A stretch of DNA of 16,778 bases from Leptolyngbyaceae cyanobacterium CSSed165cm_216 (GCA_007135385.1 SLIY01000266.1:1-16778); one strand, 5' to 3'; positions 8,513 to 15,202 are shown, counted from the stretch's first letter. A program made the numbers and translations. Notes: a model not told the origin generated them from the sequence alone.

Positions 8513-8547
8513 GATCTGGAGTTTTCCCACAGGCAGAACTCCAGGTC
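8513..8547. repeat. Inverted repeat, possible operator or hairpin
   Basis: GATCTGGAGTT (8513-8523) and AACTCCAGGTC (8537-8547) are complementary over 11 positions with one mismatch that becomes a G-U pair in one RNA strand; the spacer is 13 nt. It lies just upstream of the -35-like TTGACA for the unknown gene, where an operator would be expected. Confidence 0.4.
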
Positions 8548-8686
8548 TGGACTTGGAGTTGGTTTATATAGGGCTCTAAGCTAAATTTAGAGGGTCTTTT
8601 GAATCTCTATTTTAGAACAGTAGGTTCTTAAACTTTCCCGCGAAAGCTTGAGGACATGCTAAAGAACGAATGAATTTACTCGCTGT

Positions 8687-8709
8687 GACTTTAAGGTTTT
8701 CATAAAGTC
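8687..8709. terminator. Inverted repeat downstream of the acetyltransferase gene
   Basis: GACTTTA (8687-8693) and TAAAGTC (8703-8709) form a 7-bp perfect stem with a 9-nt loop, 32 nt past the stop of the minus-strand GNAT gene. The stem is AT-rich and no U-run follows, so it is a weak terminator candidate. Confidence 0.3.
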
Positions 8710-8740
8710 TGCTGATTTTCAGGAAATTTTTTCGAATTTG

Positions 8741-9367
8741 TTATGGAGCAATAACAGATTCCAGGGCGATCGCCTTATGCAACAACATCCGGCGGGCCTG
8801 AAGCCCGAACCAAGTTGCTGGGCTTTCTTCAACCCGACACAAGCGAAACCCGGCCAATTGGTAGAGACGACGGGCTTGCAGGTTATCTTCCATCACATGC
8901 AGATACAAGTCTGCTACTGACCACTGCTGAGCAAGGCGCTCGCAGTGGGCCAGCATGGCTTTGGCAATGCCCTGGCGGCGAAAGGTGCGATCCACAGCTA
9001 AGTTAGACAGATACCCATAGGAGCTGGGCAATCCTTGCCACGGCCAAGACTGCCGCTGGGAGATCTCTACAGTGCCAGCGACTATTCCCTCGGCGGCACT
9101 ATAGGCCGCCAAGCAAGCATAGTTAGGCTTGGTGTAGGTCAACCGCTGCTTCAGATCCTCCTGAATGCCAAGCTTTAGTACCGGAAAGACTAATCGCTTC
9201 CAGCCACAGTCAGCATAAAAGCTAGTGGCTAGCAAGTGAGTCAGCTGCGTCACATCCTGCGGCGAAGCAGGCCGGATCAAGGGATGCGAGCTAGGTGCGG
9301 TAGCCAGGCTGGCGCCAGGGGAATCGGCTGCCAATGGAAAGGATAGACGGGGTTCGAAAGCAGCCAT
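8741..9367 (-). CDS. GNAT-family N-acetyltransferase
   Basis: The 208-residue protein contains the acetyl-CoA binding motif of the GNAT fold, AVDRTFRRQGIAKAML (124-139), with the R-x-x-G-x-A pyrophosphate loop at 130-135. Before it come IRPASPQDVTQLTHLL (31-46, strand 1 and helix 1) and YGYLSNLAV (117-125, strand 4). After it come LYLHVMEDNLQARRLYQLAGF (154-174), the strand-5 and helix-4 motif with the general-acid Tyr169. The first 28 residues are low in complexity and probably disordered. It transfers an acetyl group from acetyl-CoA to an amine; the substrate, small molecule or protein, cannot be told from sequence. RimI-like or small-molecule-specific roles are both possible. It stands alone. 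Confidence 0.85.
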   Translation of the reverse strand: MAAFEPRLSFPLAADSPGASLATAPSSHPLIRPASPQDVTQLTHLLATSFYADCGWKRLVFPVLKLGIQEDLKQRLTYTKPNYACLAAYSAAEGIVAGTVEISQRQSWPWQGLPSSYGYLSNLAVDRTFRRQGIAKAMLAHCERLAQQWSVADLYLHVMEDNLQARRLYQLAGFRLCRVEESPATWFGLQARRMLLHKAIALESVIAP

Positions 9368-9475
9368 CAGTCAGCACGATACATGTCCTTGAAAAGACTA
9401 TACCCTGTCTGCTAAGAGTTGTGCCCAGTTCTGGGGTTGATTCTGCCCACGTCTGCTTAGCAATTTATTTTTTTT

Positions 9476-9490
9476 GGTGTCAGGTGTCAG
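9476..9490. repeat. GTGTCAG heptamer, two tandem copies
   Basis: GGTGTCAGGTGTCAG is two head-to-tail copies of a 7-mer. The same heptamer forms the left arm of the hairpin at 14503-14560, so this is a dispersed short tandem repeat of the kind known in cyanobacteria. Confidence 0.6.
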
Positions 9491-9663
9491 GACTGATTCG
9501 CTGACTTATGTCGCCGGATGCTCGCTATCAGTTAAGCAGCAAGGGGTAATCTAGTACTCAGAGGCAGAAATAACCCCCTATTTCCCGTCAGCGTCAACCT
9601 TTGCTTAGAGCGGGATTCCCTTACTGCCTACTGTACACAAGCATAACTCTATTGCCTTCTGCC

Positions 9664-9693
9664 CCTTCGACAAGTTGGCCTTCCTTCGACAAG
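9664..9693. repeat. CCTTCGACAAG direct repeat
   Basis: Two exact 11-bp copies, at 9664-9674 and 9683-9693; the second continues as CTCAGGACA. The spacer between them is 8 nt. I see no coding sense in it. Confidence 0.5.
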
Positions 9694-9870
9694 CTCAGGA
9701 CACCGTCTAGGGCCGCTGCGCGAACAGGGCATGCTTCTGCCTTCTGCCTTTCTGCCTTCTCCTAAGAAACAAAACCTAATCGATGCCAAAACACCTTGAT
9801 TGTCGCCAAACTGGAAACAGTTTTGTTTCTTCCACCTTCTGCTCACCCCAGCGGGGTTAGTGGGAAGCTG

Positions 9871-9905
9871 CCTTCTGCCTTCTGCCTTCTGCCTTCTGCC
9901 TTCTG
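9871..9905 (+). repeat. CCTTCTG tandem array, five perfect copies
   Basis: Five head-to-tail copies of the heptamer CCTTCTG, followed by TCTTTCTGCACCAG. Degenerate copies occur upstream at about 9653-9762. It belongs to the STRR class of heptamer repeats known in cyanobacteria. It ends 17 nt before the start of the TonB-like gene, and a related copy lies upstream of the CDF gene. Confidence 0.8.
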
Positions 9906-9922
9906 TCTTTCTGCACCAGGGT

Positions 9923-10987
9923 ATGCACATTTCCTTTCTGACCACCGTTAGCCAGTACCGCGATCCCAAACTGCTTTGGCCCCTGGCGGCGATCGCCTCT
10001 CTGTTGGTCCATGGCACAGCCCTGGCTTTACTACGGCCGGTGTTGGAAACGCGATCCGCAGTCGATGAGCTGGCAACCTCGTCCCCCATCCAGCTATTAA
10101 CCCTGGCCCCTGATTCAGAACCGGCAGCCTATTCAGGGGAGGTGGATCCTGTACCTTCAGTTCCGGCTCCCAGGGATACACCAGGTACCGAATCAGCACC
10201 GGCGGTGACCCCGCCCCCTGAGTCTGCCGCAGACCCCGCCCCGCCAAATCCTGTGGACCCGCCACCAGAGGTGGCATCCCCACCGTCAATCGCCCCATCG
10301 CCACCGGCCTCCTCTTCCCCTGCGGCTCCGACCCCGGCTCCGGTGGCGCCCCCCCCTGCCACCCCAGCACCAGAGGTGGCCCCCCGTCCTCCAGTGGCGT
10401 CACCGCCACCAGTCTCCTCCCCCCCTAGGACTCCGGCTCCGGTGGCGCCCGCTCCTGAGCCTTCTCCGGCACCTTCTACAGGGGTCGCATCAGAGGCACC
10501 TGCCCCCCGTCCTCCGGTGGACTCACCGCCGTCGGTCTCATCCCCTCCGGTCTCGTCTCCGCCAACAACGCCGTCCCCGACTCCGCCCCAGCCGTCTGCC
10601 CCTGGTGGTGGGGCCAGCGAAACCGGGGGACAAGTACAGCCCATTGGCATTGATCGAGATGAAGCAGGACGAGATTTTCCCGATGCGGCCCCTCGGCTGG
10701 GAGGTAGCGGCGTGATTGCCCTAGAGCCCTTACCCACTGAATGTAATGCCGCCGATTTAAGTCGATTGGGAGCGGCGTCCCAGGGAACAGTGAAGTTGCG
10801 GATTCGAGTGGAGACCAGCGGTCGAATCTCACACACTACGGTGGTGCAAAGTAGCGGTAACCCAGCCCTAGATGATGTGGTGGGCTGTGTGGTACGTTAT
10901 CGCCTGTACTTAGAGCCAGCTACCGTCGACGGCACTCCCCAGCTCACTGATGCCTATATTCTGGAAACCCAGGTCCAGGTTCCCTAG
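9923..10987 (+). CDS. TonB-like protein with long proline-rich periplasmic linker
   Basis: I start at the ATG at 9923 (MHISFLTTVSQYRDPKLL), giving 354 residues; an in-frame ATG at 9800 would only add a translation of the heptamer repeats. A single N-terminal membrane helix, LLWPLAAIASLLVHGTALALL, spans about 17-37. Residues about 55-245 are a Pro/Ala/Ser/Val linker with repeated PAPVAPxP and PVSSPP units. The C-terminal 75 or so residues (GTVKLRIRVETSGRISHTTVVQSSGNPALDDVV) are a TonB C-terminal-type domain. TonB passes proton-motive energy from ExbB/ExbD to outer-membrane receptors; no exbB, exbD or receptor gene lies nearby, so it may serve a distant system. No well-spaced Shine-Dalgarno is seen. 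The linker is GC-rich and repetitive, which explains long spurious frames on the other strand. The stop codon overlaps that of the next gene. Confidence 0.8.
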   Translation: MHISFLTTVSQYRDPKLLWPLAAIASLLVHGTALALLRPVLETRSAVDELATSSPIQLLTLAPDSEPAAYSGEVDPVPSVPAPRDTPGTESAPAVTPPPESAADPAPPNPVDPPPEVASPPSIAPSPPASSSPAAPTPAPVAPPPATPAPEVAPRPPVASPPPVSSPPRTPAPVAPAPEPSPAPSTGVASEAPAPRPPVDSPPSVSSPPVSSPPTTPSPTPPQPSAPGGGASETGGQVQPIGIDRDEAGRDFPDAAPRLGGSGVIALEPLPTECNAADLSRLGAASQGTVKLRIRVETSGRISHTTVVQSSGNPALDDVVGCVVRYRLYLEPATVDGTPQLTDAYILETQVQVP

Positions 10988-11697
10988 GCAAGATGATCGC
11001 TGTGATTCCAGCGTTTAATTTGCCATAGGGCCGTGTTAAACCGGTTGGGGCCTGGATCGTGCCAACGGTCACGGTCCAGCCAGAACTCAAACAGCGCCGT
11101 GTGGCCGATGGCTAACCCCCAGGGGCGATCGCAGCCCATCAGGCAGGCCAGTATCTGCTGTAGAAGGCCATGGTGGCTGATCACCCAAACGCGATCGCCG
11201 TTGCGATGTTGGCCGAGCAGGTGGTCAACAAAGTGTTGGGCTCGCCTGTACCCCTGCGCTGGGGTTTCTGCCTGGGGAATGGGGTGCCAGTCCAGATTGG
11301 TTTCCAGGTGATGGCAAAGGTCGGGGGCTATGGTTTGGGCTTCAGCCCAAGTGAGGCCATTAAAGATGCCCTGATTGAGCTCTTTCAGGTCTTCTCGCAG
11401 CTGGATAGGTACAAAGCCCTGGCGCAGAGGAATGCGGTTGGGTAAAGAAACCGGCATCGCCTGCGACTGACCAGTGAAACCAGCCAGCATGCTGGCCAGG
11501 GTCGCCGTCGCCCGCAGCAACGGGCTGCAATAAATGTGAGTAGGATCCCAGTCTGTTTTGGCTAGCCGCTGCCCCAGAGCTAGAGCCTGCTGTTGCCCCA
11601 GGGTGGTCAGGGGGGTTGAGTGCCACCCTTCCAGGCGTCCATCTACATTACCCTGGGACTGGCCATGGCGGATCAGTAATAGCTTCAGGGGAACCAT
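10984..11697 (-). CDS. Histidine phosphatase family protein (phosphoglycerate mutase-like)
   Basis: The 237-residue protein has the family's catalytic RHG motif, LLLIRHGQSQGN (6-17), with His11 as the phospho-acceptor. It also has LTTLGQQQALALGQRLA (30-46), IYCSPLLRATATL (55-67) with Arg62, LKELNQGIFNG (104-114) with the likely acid Glu106, and VWVISHHGLLQQIL (170-183) with the second His. It is probably a cytoplasmic phosphatase or mutase; the family covers phosphoglycerate mutases, phosphoserine and alpha-ribazole phosphatases and others, and the sequence alone does not choose among them. It is convergent with the TonB-like gene: the two TAG stops share a CTAG palindrome at 10984-10987, so the 3' ends overlap by 4 nt with no room for a separate terminator. 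Confidence 0.85.
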   Translation of the reverse strand: MVPLKLLLIRHGQSQGNVDGRLEGWHSTPLTTLGQQQALALGQRLAKTDWDPTHIYCSPLLRATATLASMLAGFTGQSQAMPVSLPNRIPLRQGFVPIQLREDLKELNQGIFNGLTWAEAQTIAPDLCHHLETNLDWHPIPQAETPAQGYRRAQHFVDHLLGQHRNGDRVWVISHHGLLQQILACLMGCDRPWGLAIGHTALFEFWLDRDRWHDPGPNRFNTALWQIKRWNHSDHLA

Positions 11698-11772
11698 ACC
11701 CCGACACCCTTAGGGCTTGAGTAAGGTTTTAGCAAAACTTGGGTACATTAAGGCCAATGCAAGGTGCTTCAT

Positions 11773-11807
11773 CCTTCTGCCTTCTTACTTCTGACTTTCT
11801 GTACCAG
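11773..11807 (+). repeat. Degenerate CCTTCTG heptamer repeat
   Basis: CCTTCTGCCTTCTTACTTCTG followed by ACTTTCTGTACCAG. The last 19 bases (11789-11807) match the end of the array at 9901-9919 in 17 of 19 positions, so the repeat family has a conserved 3' boundary and is more than a simple slippage product. Confidence 0.6.
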
Positions 11808-11903
11808 CCTATCCGCAAACTGTCTATTCAGGCGTGCATCCGCTAAAAACCATGCCAAAATACCAAGTACTCTAAGTCCGAATCTGTCTTATTCCTTGAA
11901 TTT

Positions 11904-12647
11904 ATGGTTTCTCCGCTCAGTTCTTGCCCCTCTCCCCTGTGCAGCCCGGTGCTGAATTCCCGGAGCCGGCAACGATTGGGGTTATTTTTAGCCCTAGTGC
12001 TAGGGTTTGCCCTGGTGGAGTGGCTGGTGGGGCACCACAGTCATAGTCTGGCCCTACAATCTGACGCTGGCCATATGTTGACCGATGCTGGGGCGATCGC
12101 CTTGGCCCTAAGCGGTAGTTGGCTAACTCGATTATCCCTGCTGCGTCGAGGTCGTCGCTGGGGTCGCTATGATCGGCTGGCCGCCTTGGTCAACGGAGTA
12201 ATTCTGCTACTGATTGCGGTGCTGCTGGCCTGGGAAGCCTGGCACCACCTGACAGCTCCACCTATGACCTTGGTTAGCCAGCCCATGGTCATCACAGCCC
12301 TGCTGGGGCTAGGGGTGAATGGGCTAGGGGTCTGGTTGCTCCATGCCGACCAGCAAAGCGACATTAATCTGCATGGGGCTTTTTTGCATACCCTGGCAGA
12401 CTTGATCAGCTCGATTGGGGTGATTATCGGCGCATTGGCCGTGGCTATTTTTCACTGTGGATGGGTGGATGGGGCGATCAGCTTGGGAATTGCCTTACTG
12501 ATTGGCAGTCGAGCGGTGCCGTTTATCTACCGCAGTTGGCAGCATCTGGGGCAGACCTCGCGGGATGACCTGGCAGCCCTAGGATTTTTAGAATTGGGGC
12601 GGGGAGACTTGCAGGTTTTGGTGGCCAGATCGACTGCGGTGCAGTAG
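11904..12647 (+). CDS. Cation diffusion facilitator (CDF) transporter lacking the usual C-terminal domain
   Basis: The 247-residue protein is a CDF metal exporter of the CzcD/ZitB type. It shows LALVLGFALVEWLVG (helix 1), SLALQSDAGHMLTDAGAIALAL (helix 2) with the metal-binding HxxxD, RRWGRYDRLAALVNGVILLLIAV (helix 3), a fourth helix around MVITALLGLGVNGLGVWLL, and NLHGAFLHTLADLISSIGVIIGA (helix 5) with the second HxxxD site. A sixth helix follows at about residues 190-210. Usual members carry a cytoplasmic domain of about 90 residues; here only about 37 residues follow, and they do not resemble it. It should export Zn2+ or a similar divalent ion by proton antiport at the inner membrane. No Shine-Dalgarno is seen and the first 20 residues are Ser/Pro-rich, so the exact start is uncertain. 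Confidence 0.85.
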   Translation: MVSPLSSCPSPLCSPVLNSRSRQRLGLFLALVLGFALVEWLVGHHSHSLALQSDAGHMLTDAGAIALALSGSWLTRLSLLRRGRRWGRYDRLAALVNGVILLLIAVLLAWEAWHHLTAPPMTLVSQPMVITALLGLGVNGLGVWLLHADQQSDINLHGAFLHTLADLISSIGVIIGALAVAIFHCGWVDGAISLGIALLIGSRAVPFIYRSWQHLGQTSRDDLAALGFLELGRGDLQVLVARSTAVQ

Positions 12648-12743
12648 CTCACTCTTCCACCGGGAAGACTGGGAACAAGCCACATTGCTCGACTGCTATC
12701 GAAGGAAGTTTGTACTCTGTGGCATAAGTCGGGCAACCATTCC

Positions 12744-12757
12744 TGACCCCTGACCCC
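12744..12757. repeat. TGACCCC heptamer, two tandem copies
   Basis: Two head-to-tail 7-mers followed by a degenerate TGGCACC. It is the third heptamer type in the window, alongside CCTTCTG and GTGTCAG. Confidence 0.45.
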
Positions 12758-12920
12758 TGGCACCCTCCGTAACGGTTGTCCTTCGTCTGCTAAGCGACAC
12801 AAGTGCTACAAATTTTGCGATAAAACCAACAAACCTGCGTCATATTAACGATTCGATTCTATATTCATAGCTAGGGCGGCTTTTCTGGAGCAACTGGGTC
12901 GCTCGTTCATTCGCCAACGT

Positions 12921-12925
12921 GAGGG
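12921..12925 (+). promoter_or_regulatory. Shine-Dalgarno of the M15 peptidase gene
   Basis: GAGGG with a 6-nt spacer to the ATG at 12932. It fixes that start and shows the protein begins MGTWVKETDEAFYL, with no room for a signal peptide upstream. Confidence 0.6.
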
Positions 12926-12931
12926 ATAGCC

Positions 12932-14497
12932 ATGGGCACCTGGGTTAAGGAAACAGACGAAGCCTTCTACTTAATGCGGGGTAACAACTGGATTTCCCGT
13001 ATTCAAAAACGACCGTCTAGCACTAATCCCCAAGAGCAGGTGCTGAATGTAGAAGGGATGCGTCAGTGGTTCATACGTTCCGATTTTCCTAGGGCCATGA
13101 CGGTCTCAGTGGGGCTCGAAGCACCCGAACCACAGCGGTTTGGCGGAAGTTCAGGGTCAGCGCCACCAGAAACCAAGCGAGAAGAGGCCGCTCCTGTGGT
13201 TGCTCCTACCGATCACCAGGAGGATCGGGAGCCCCCTGCTGGTGACCGTGAGGAGCATGCCGACGAACGGGAAGGGCTAAAGGTTAAGGTTGCAACCACA
13301 ACTTACTTTAAACTTCAGCCCAAGCTATCTGACCAACTGAGTGATGCGGAAAAAGTGCTGGTGACCAATGGCACGGTCATGGACATTCAGTATTACGTTG
13401 ATGTGGGCAAAAACCACTGGCGAATCGAACTTTTAAATGCCACCCTGGGTGACAAAACCAATCGTAGTTGGTTTGTCTTTGCCCCTGACATTGAAGTCTT
13501 GACCGGGGTCAAGTTGACCACTGTTACTGATACCCTGTTCAAGGCTGAGCCGAAGATGTCGTCGCAGCTAGCGGATAACCAGAAAGTGCCGGTGAAAAAC
13601 GGCACCCAGCATACGTTGCTATCCTTCACCCCTGCTGCTGGCGATCATCTAGAAGTCGAACTGGCCGACGCCACCCTAGGGGAGGACCAGAAGCGGAACT
13701 GGTATGTCTTTAACCCTGACGTTAAGGTCGATGGGAACCGTCAAACATTAGAGGTGGTAGGAGACACGATCTTTAAGGTTGAACCGGTCCAATCGAGTCA
13801 GCTGCCAGATACTGATAAGGTTCTAGTCAAAAAAGGGACAGTTTTTCTGCTTAACTCCTATGCGCAGCCTGAAAAAAACCACGTTCGGGTGGCGTTACAA
13901 GGAGCATTTTTAGGGCCTAAAAACCTAACCACTTGGTACGCTTTTGTGCCCGATATCCAAATCTCTGGCACTGAAATTGGCAACCGACCTGAGGACAGCA
14001 CCCCAGCCGCACCAGCGACCGTCAGTCAGGCCGCGACTCCGATTGATCGGGGTGTGGCTTTAACCTTCCCTGGGTTTACGGGTACTTACTTTTCTAACAA
14101 TCCAATTAAAACTGGGCTCAATTTTACCTGGGCAGAGGCTTTGCATGTAAATCGCAACAACGGTCGTTATCGACGACCAGCTAATGCCAATGTGATTTAC
14201 AACATTCTTAAAGTGGCAGAGGTGATGCAGGAAATTCGCCGCATGTACGGTAATCGGCCAATTCGGATCAATTCCTGGTACCGTGACCCCGCGACTAATC
14301 GAGCCGTGGGTGGTGCCTCGCGATCGCGCCACCTGACGGGAGATGCCATTGACTTTGTGATCCCTGGGATCAGCAACTTCGACGTTTATGCTCGCCTCAA
14401 CCCCTGGTGGGGCAGCCGAGGTGGCCTAGCCAGTTCCTCGGCGTTTACCCACATTGATGTGCGGGGCTACCGGGCTCGCTGGAGCTATGGGTATTAG
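12932..14497 (+). CDS. M15-type peptidoglycan peptidase with three internal repeats
   Basis: The 521-residue protein has four parts. Residues 1-60 form a small N-terminal domain (MGTWVKETDEAFYLMRGNNW). Residues 61-115 are a charged, disordered linker. Three repeats of about 73 residues follow, at about 117-189, 193-265 and 272-345, each with the pattern T-x-F-K-x-x-P-x-x-S-x-Q-L, KVxVxxGT, an ALxxATLG-like step and W-x-x-FxPDI. Residues about 375-521 are a zinc carboxypeptidase of the Peptidase_M15_3 type, with INSWYRDPATNRAVGGASRSRH, HLTGDAIDF (His467, Asp474) and FTHIDVRG (His507); these should bind zinc and cut D-Ala peptide bonds in peptidoglycan. No signal peptide or membrane helix is present, although the substrate is periplasmic. 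The gene has its own Shine-Dalgarno and is convergent with msrB across a heptamer-repeat hairpin. Confidence 0.85.
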   Translation: MGTWVKETDEAFYLMRGNNWISRIQKRPSSTNPQEQVLNVEGMRQWFIRSDFPRAMTVSVGLEAPEPQRFGGSSGSAPPETKREEAAPVVAPTDHQEDREPPAGDREEHADEREGLKVKVATTTYFKLQPKLSDQLSDAEKVLVTNGTVMDIQYYVDVGKNHWRIELLNATLGDKTNRSWFVFAPDIEVLTGVKLTTVTDTLFKAEPKMSSQLADNQKVPVKNGTQHTLLSFTPAAGDHLEVELADATLGEDQKRNWYVFNPDVKVDGNRQTLEVVGDTIFKVEPVQSSQLPDTDKVLVKKGTVFLLNSYAQPEKNHVRVALQGAFLGPKNLTTWYAFVPDIQISGTEIGNRPEDSTPAAPATVSQAATPIDRGVALTFPGFTGTYFSNNPIKTGLNFTWAEALHVNRNNGRYRRPANANVIYNILKVAEVMQEIRRMYGNRPIRINSWYRDPATNRAVGGASRSRHLTGDAIDFVIPGISNFDVYARLNPWWGSRGGLASSSAFTHIDVRGYRARWSYGY

Positions 14498-14502
14498 CGA
14501 TG

Positions 14503-14567
14503 GGTGTCAGGTGTCAGGTTTTAGGTCAAGCTTTAAACCCGACACCCGACACCCGACACCTGATACC
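14503..14567. terminator. Heptamer-repeat hairpin between convergent genes, likely bidirectional terminator
   Basis: GGTGTCAGGTGTCAGGTTT (14503-14521) and AAACCCGACACCCGACACC (14535-14553) are complementary over 19 positions except for two, which are A-C in plus-strand RNA and G-U in minus-strand RNA. The loop is 13 nt. The right arm continues with further GACACC units to 14567, so the arm can pair in more than one register. The stem starts 5 nt after the peptidase stop and the repeat ends 1 nt before the MsrB stop. Position and structure fit a transcription terminator for both genes; the minus-strand RNA has the stronger stem. Confidence 0.6.
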
Positions 14568-15083
14568 CTAAGCTTCGGCGGGGACAAACTCTAGGGCCAC
14601 CCCGTTCATGCAGTAACGCTGACCAGTTGGTTTGGGACCATCGGGGAAAACATGGCCCAGGTGACCGCCACAGGTGGCGCAGTGCACTTCGGTGCGGGTC
14701 ATAAAGAAGGTTCGATCGGTTTTAGTTGCGATCGCCCCTTCGATCGGAGCGTAAAAGCTGGGCCAGCCGGTACCGCTATTGAACTTGGTGTCGGCGGTAA
14801 ATAGCGGGGTACCGCAGCCGGCGCACTTGTAAACCCCGGCTTCATAAACTTTGTCGAGGGGACTGGTGCCAGCTCGCTCGGTGCCGTGTTGGCGCAGCAC
14901 CCGAAACTGCTCTGGGGTTAACGCTTCCCGCCATTCTTGTTCGGTTTTGTTGACGGTAAATTGCTCGTTGGTGGTGGCCATAATCTCTTGTTCACTAGGG
15001 TCAGTCTGATTGGTGAGGGTGCTGAACACCCAGGCGCTGCCAATTACGGCAGTACCGGCTTCCAGTAACCTGCGTCGTTTCAT
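14568..15083 (-). CDS. msrB: Peptide methionine (R)-S-oxide reductase
   Basis: The 171-residue protein reduces the R form of methionine sulfoxide in oxidised proteins. It has two zinc-binding pairs, CAGC (87-90) and CATC (135-138), the substrate loop FNSGTGWPSFY (101-111), HLGHVFPDGP (141-150) and the catalytic RYCMN with Cys158. The position often held by a resolving Cys (SGCGWPSF) is Thr here, so recycling probably uses another Cys or thioredoxin directly. Before the enzyme domain lies an N-terminal extension, KRRRLLEAGTAVIGSAWVFS, with a run of Arg and a hydrophobic stretch, which resembles a Tat-type signal or membrane anchor. That would place the enzyme in the periplasm or thylakoid lumen; a start at the ATG encoding Met35 (MATTNEQFTVNK) would give a cytoplasmic form. 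No clear Shine-Dalgarno is seen. Confidence 0.9.
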   Translation of the reverse strand: MKRRRLLEAGTAVIGSAWVFSTLTNQTDPSEQEIMATTNEQFTVNKTEQEWREALTPEQFRVLRQHGTERAGTSPLDKVYEAGVYKCAGCGTPLFTADTKFNSGTGWPSFYAPIEGAIATKTDRTFFMTRTEVHCATCGGHLGHVFPDGPKPTGQRYCMNGVALEFVPAEA

Positions 15084-15202
15084 CGATAAATTCCCACAAG
15101 TCTATGGAACAAATGGGGGCGATCGCCCTGGGCAGACCAAAGGCGTCCCTTTACTTAAGTTAACGTATCCTCAGCATCCTCGTCCTATCCCCGTTGGGTT
15201 CC

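Larger units (their letters stand above)
8436..8740. other. AT-rich intergenic region with several small inverted repeats
   Basis: This 305-bp gap between two minus-strand genes has no credible ORF. It is clearly more AT-rich than its surroundings and contains at least four inverted repeats: 8513-8547, 8574-8592 (CTCTAA/TTAGAG), 8614-8627 region (AGAAC/GTTCT) and 8687-8709. It should hold the promoter of the unknown gene at 7860-8435 and the end of the acetyltransferase transcript. A small RNA is possible but nothing shows it directly. Confidence 0.5.
9368..9922. other. 555-bp repeat-rich intergenic region
   Basis: This gap lies between the divergently transcribed GNAT gene and the TonB-like gene and holds no credible gene. 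It contains a GTGTCAG heptamer pair (9476-9490), two copies of CCTTCGACAAG (9664-9674 and 9683-9693), scattered CTTCTGC units (about 9653-9762 and 9833) and a tandem CCTTCTG array (9871-9905). Open frames here on either strand translate the repeats into KAEGRRQ-like or LLPSAFC-like strings and are not genes. Promoters for both flanking genes must lie here but none stands out. Confidence 0.6.
12648..12931. other. 284-bp intergenic region upstream of the M15 peptidase gene
   Basis: I see no gene here. A small hairpin, TCTTCC (12653-12658) with GGAAGA (12663-12668), lies 6 nt past the CDF stop but lacks a U-run. A heptamer pair, TGACCCC twice (12744-12757), belongs to the same class of short tandem repeats. 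The last 130 bp is AT-richer and should hold the promoter of the peptidase gene; no clear -35/-10 pair is seen. Confidence 0.5.

Noticed and set aside
9871..9905. Possible CRISPR array
   Set aside because: The repeats are 7 nt and adjoin directly with no spacers, and no cas gene is present; it is a short tandem repeat.
9800..9922. N-terminal extension of the TonB-like frame (41 residues from an ATG at 9800)
   Set aside because: It translates the CCTTCTG repeats (LLPSAFCLLPSVF) and lies before the natural start MHISFLTTVSQ with its membrane helix.
9649..10089. Minus-strand frame of 146 residues with KAEGRRQ repeats
   Set aside because: This is the heptamer array read on the other strand plus the start of the TonB-like gene; it has no family features.
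10129..10836. Minus-strand Gly/Ala-rich frame of 235 residues
   Set aside because: It is the complement of the GC-rich proline linker of the TonB-like gene; stop codons are rare there on any strand.
12843..12848. TATTAA as a -10 for the M15 peptidase gene
   Set aside because: The nearest -35-like sequence (TTGCGA at 12815) is 22 nt away, too far for a sigma-70 promoter.
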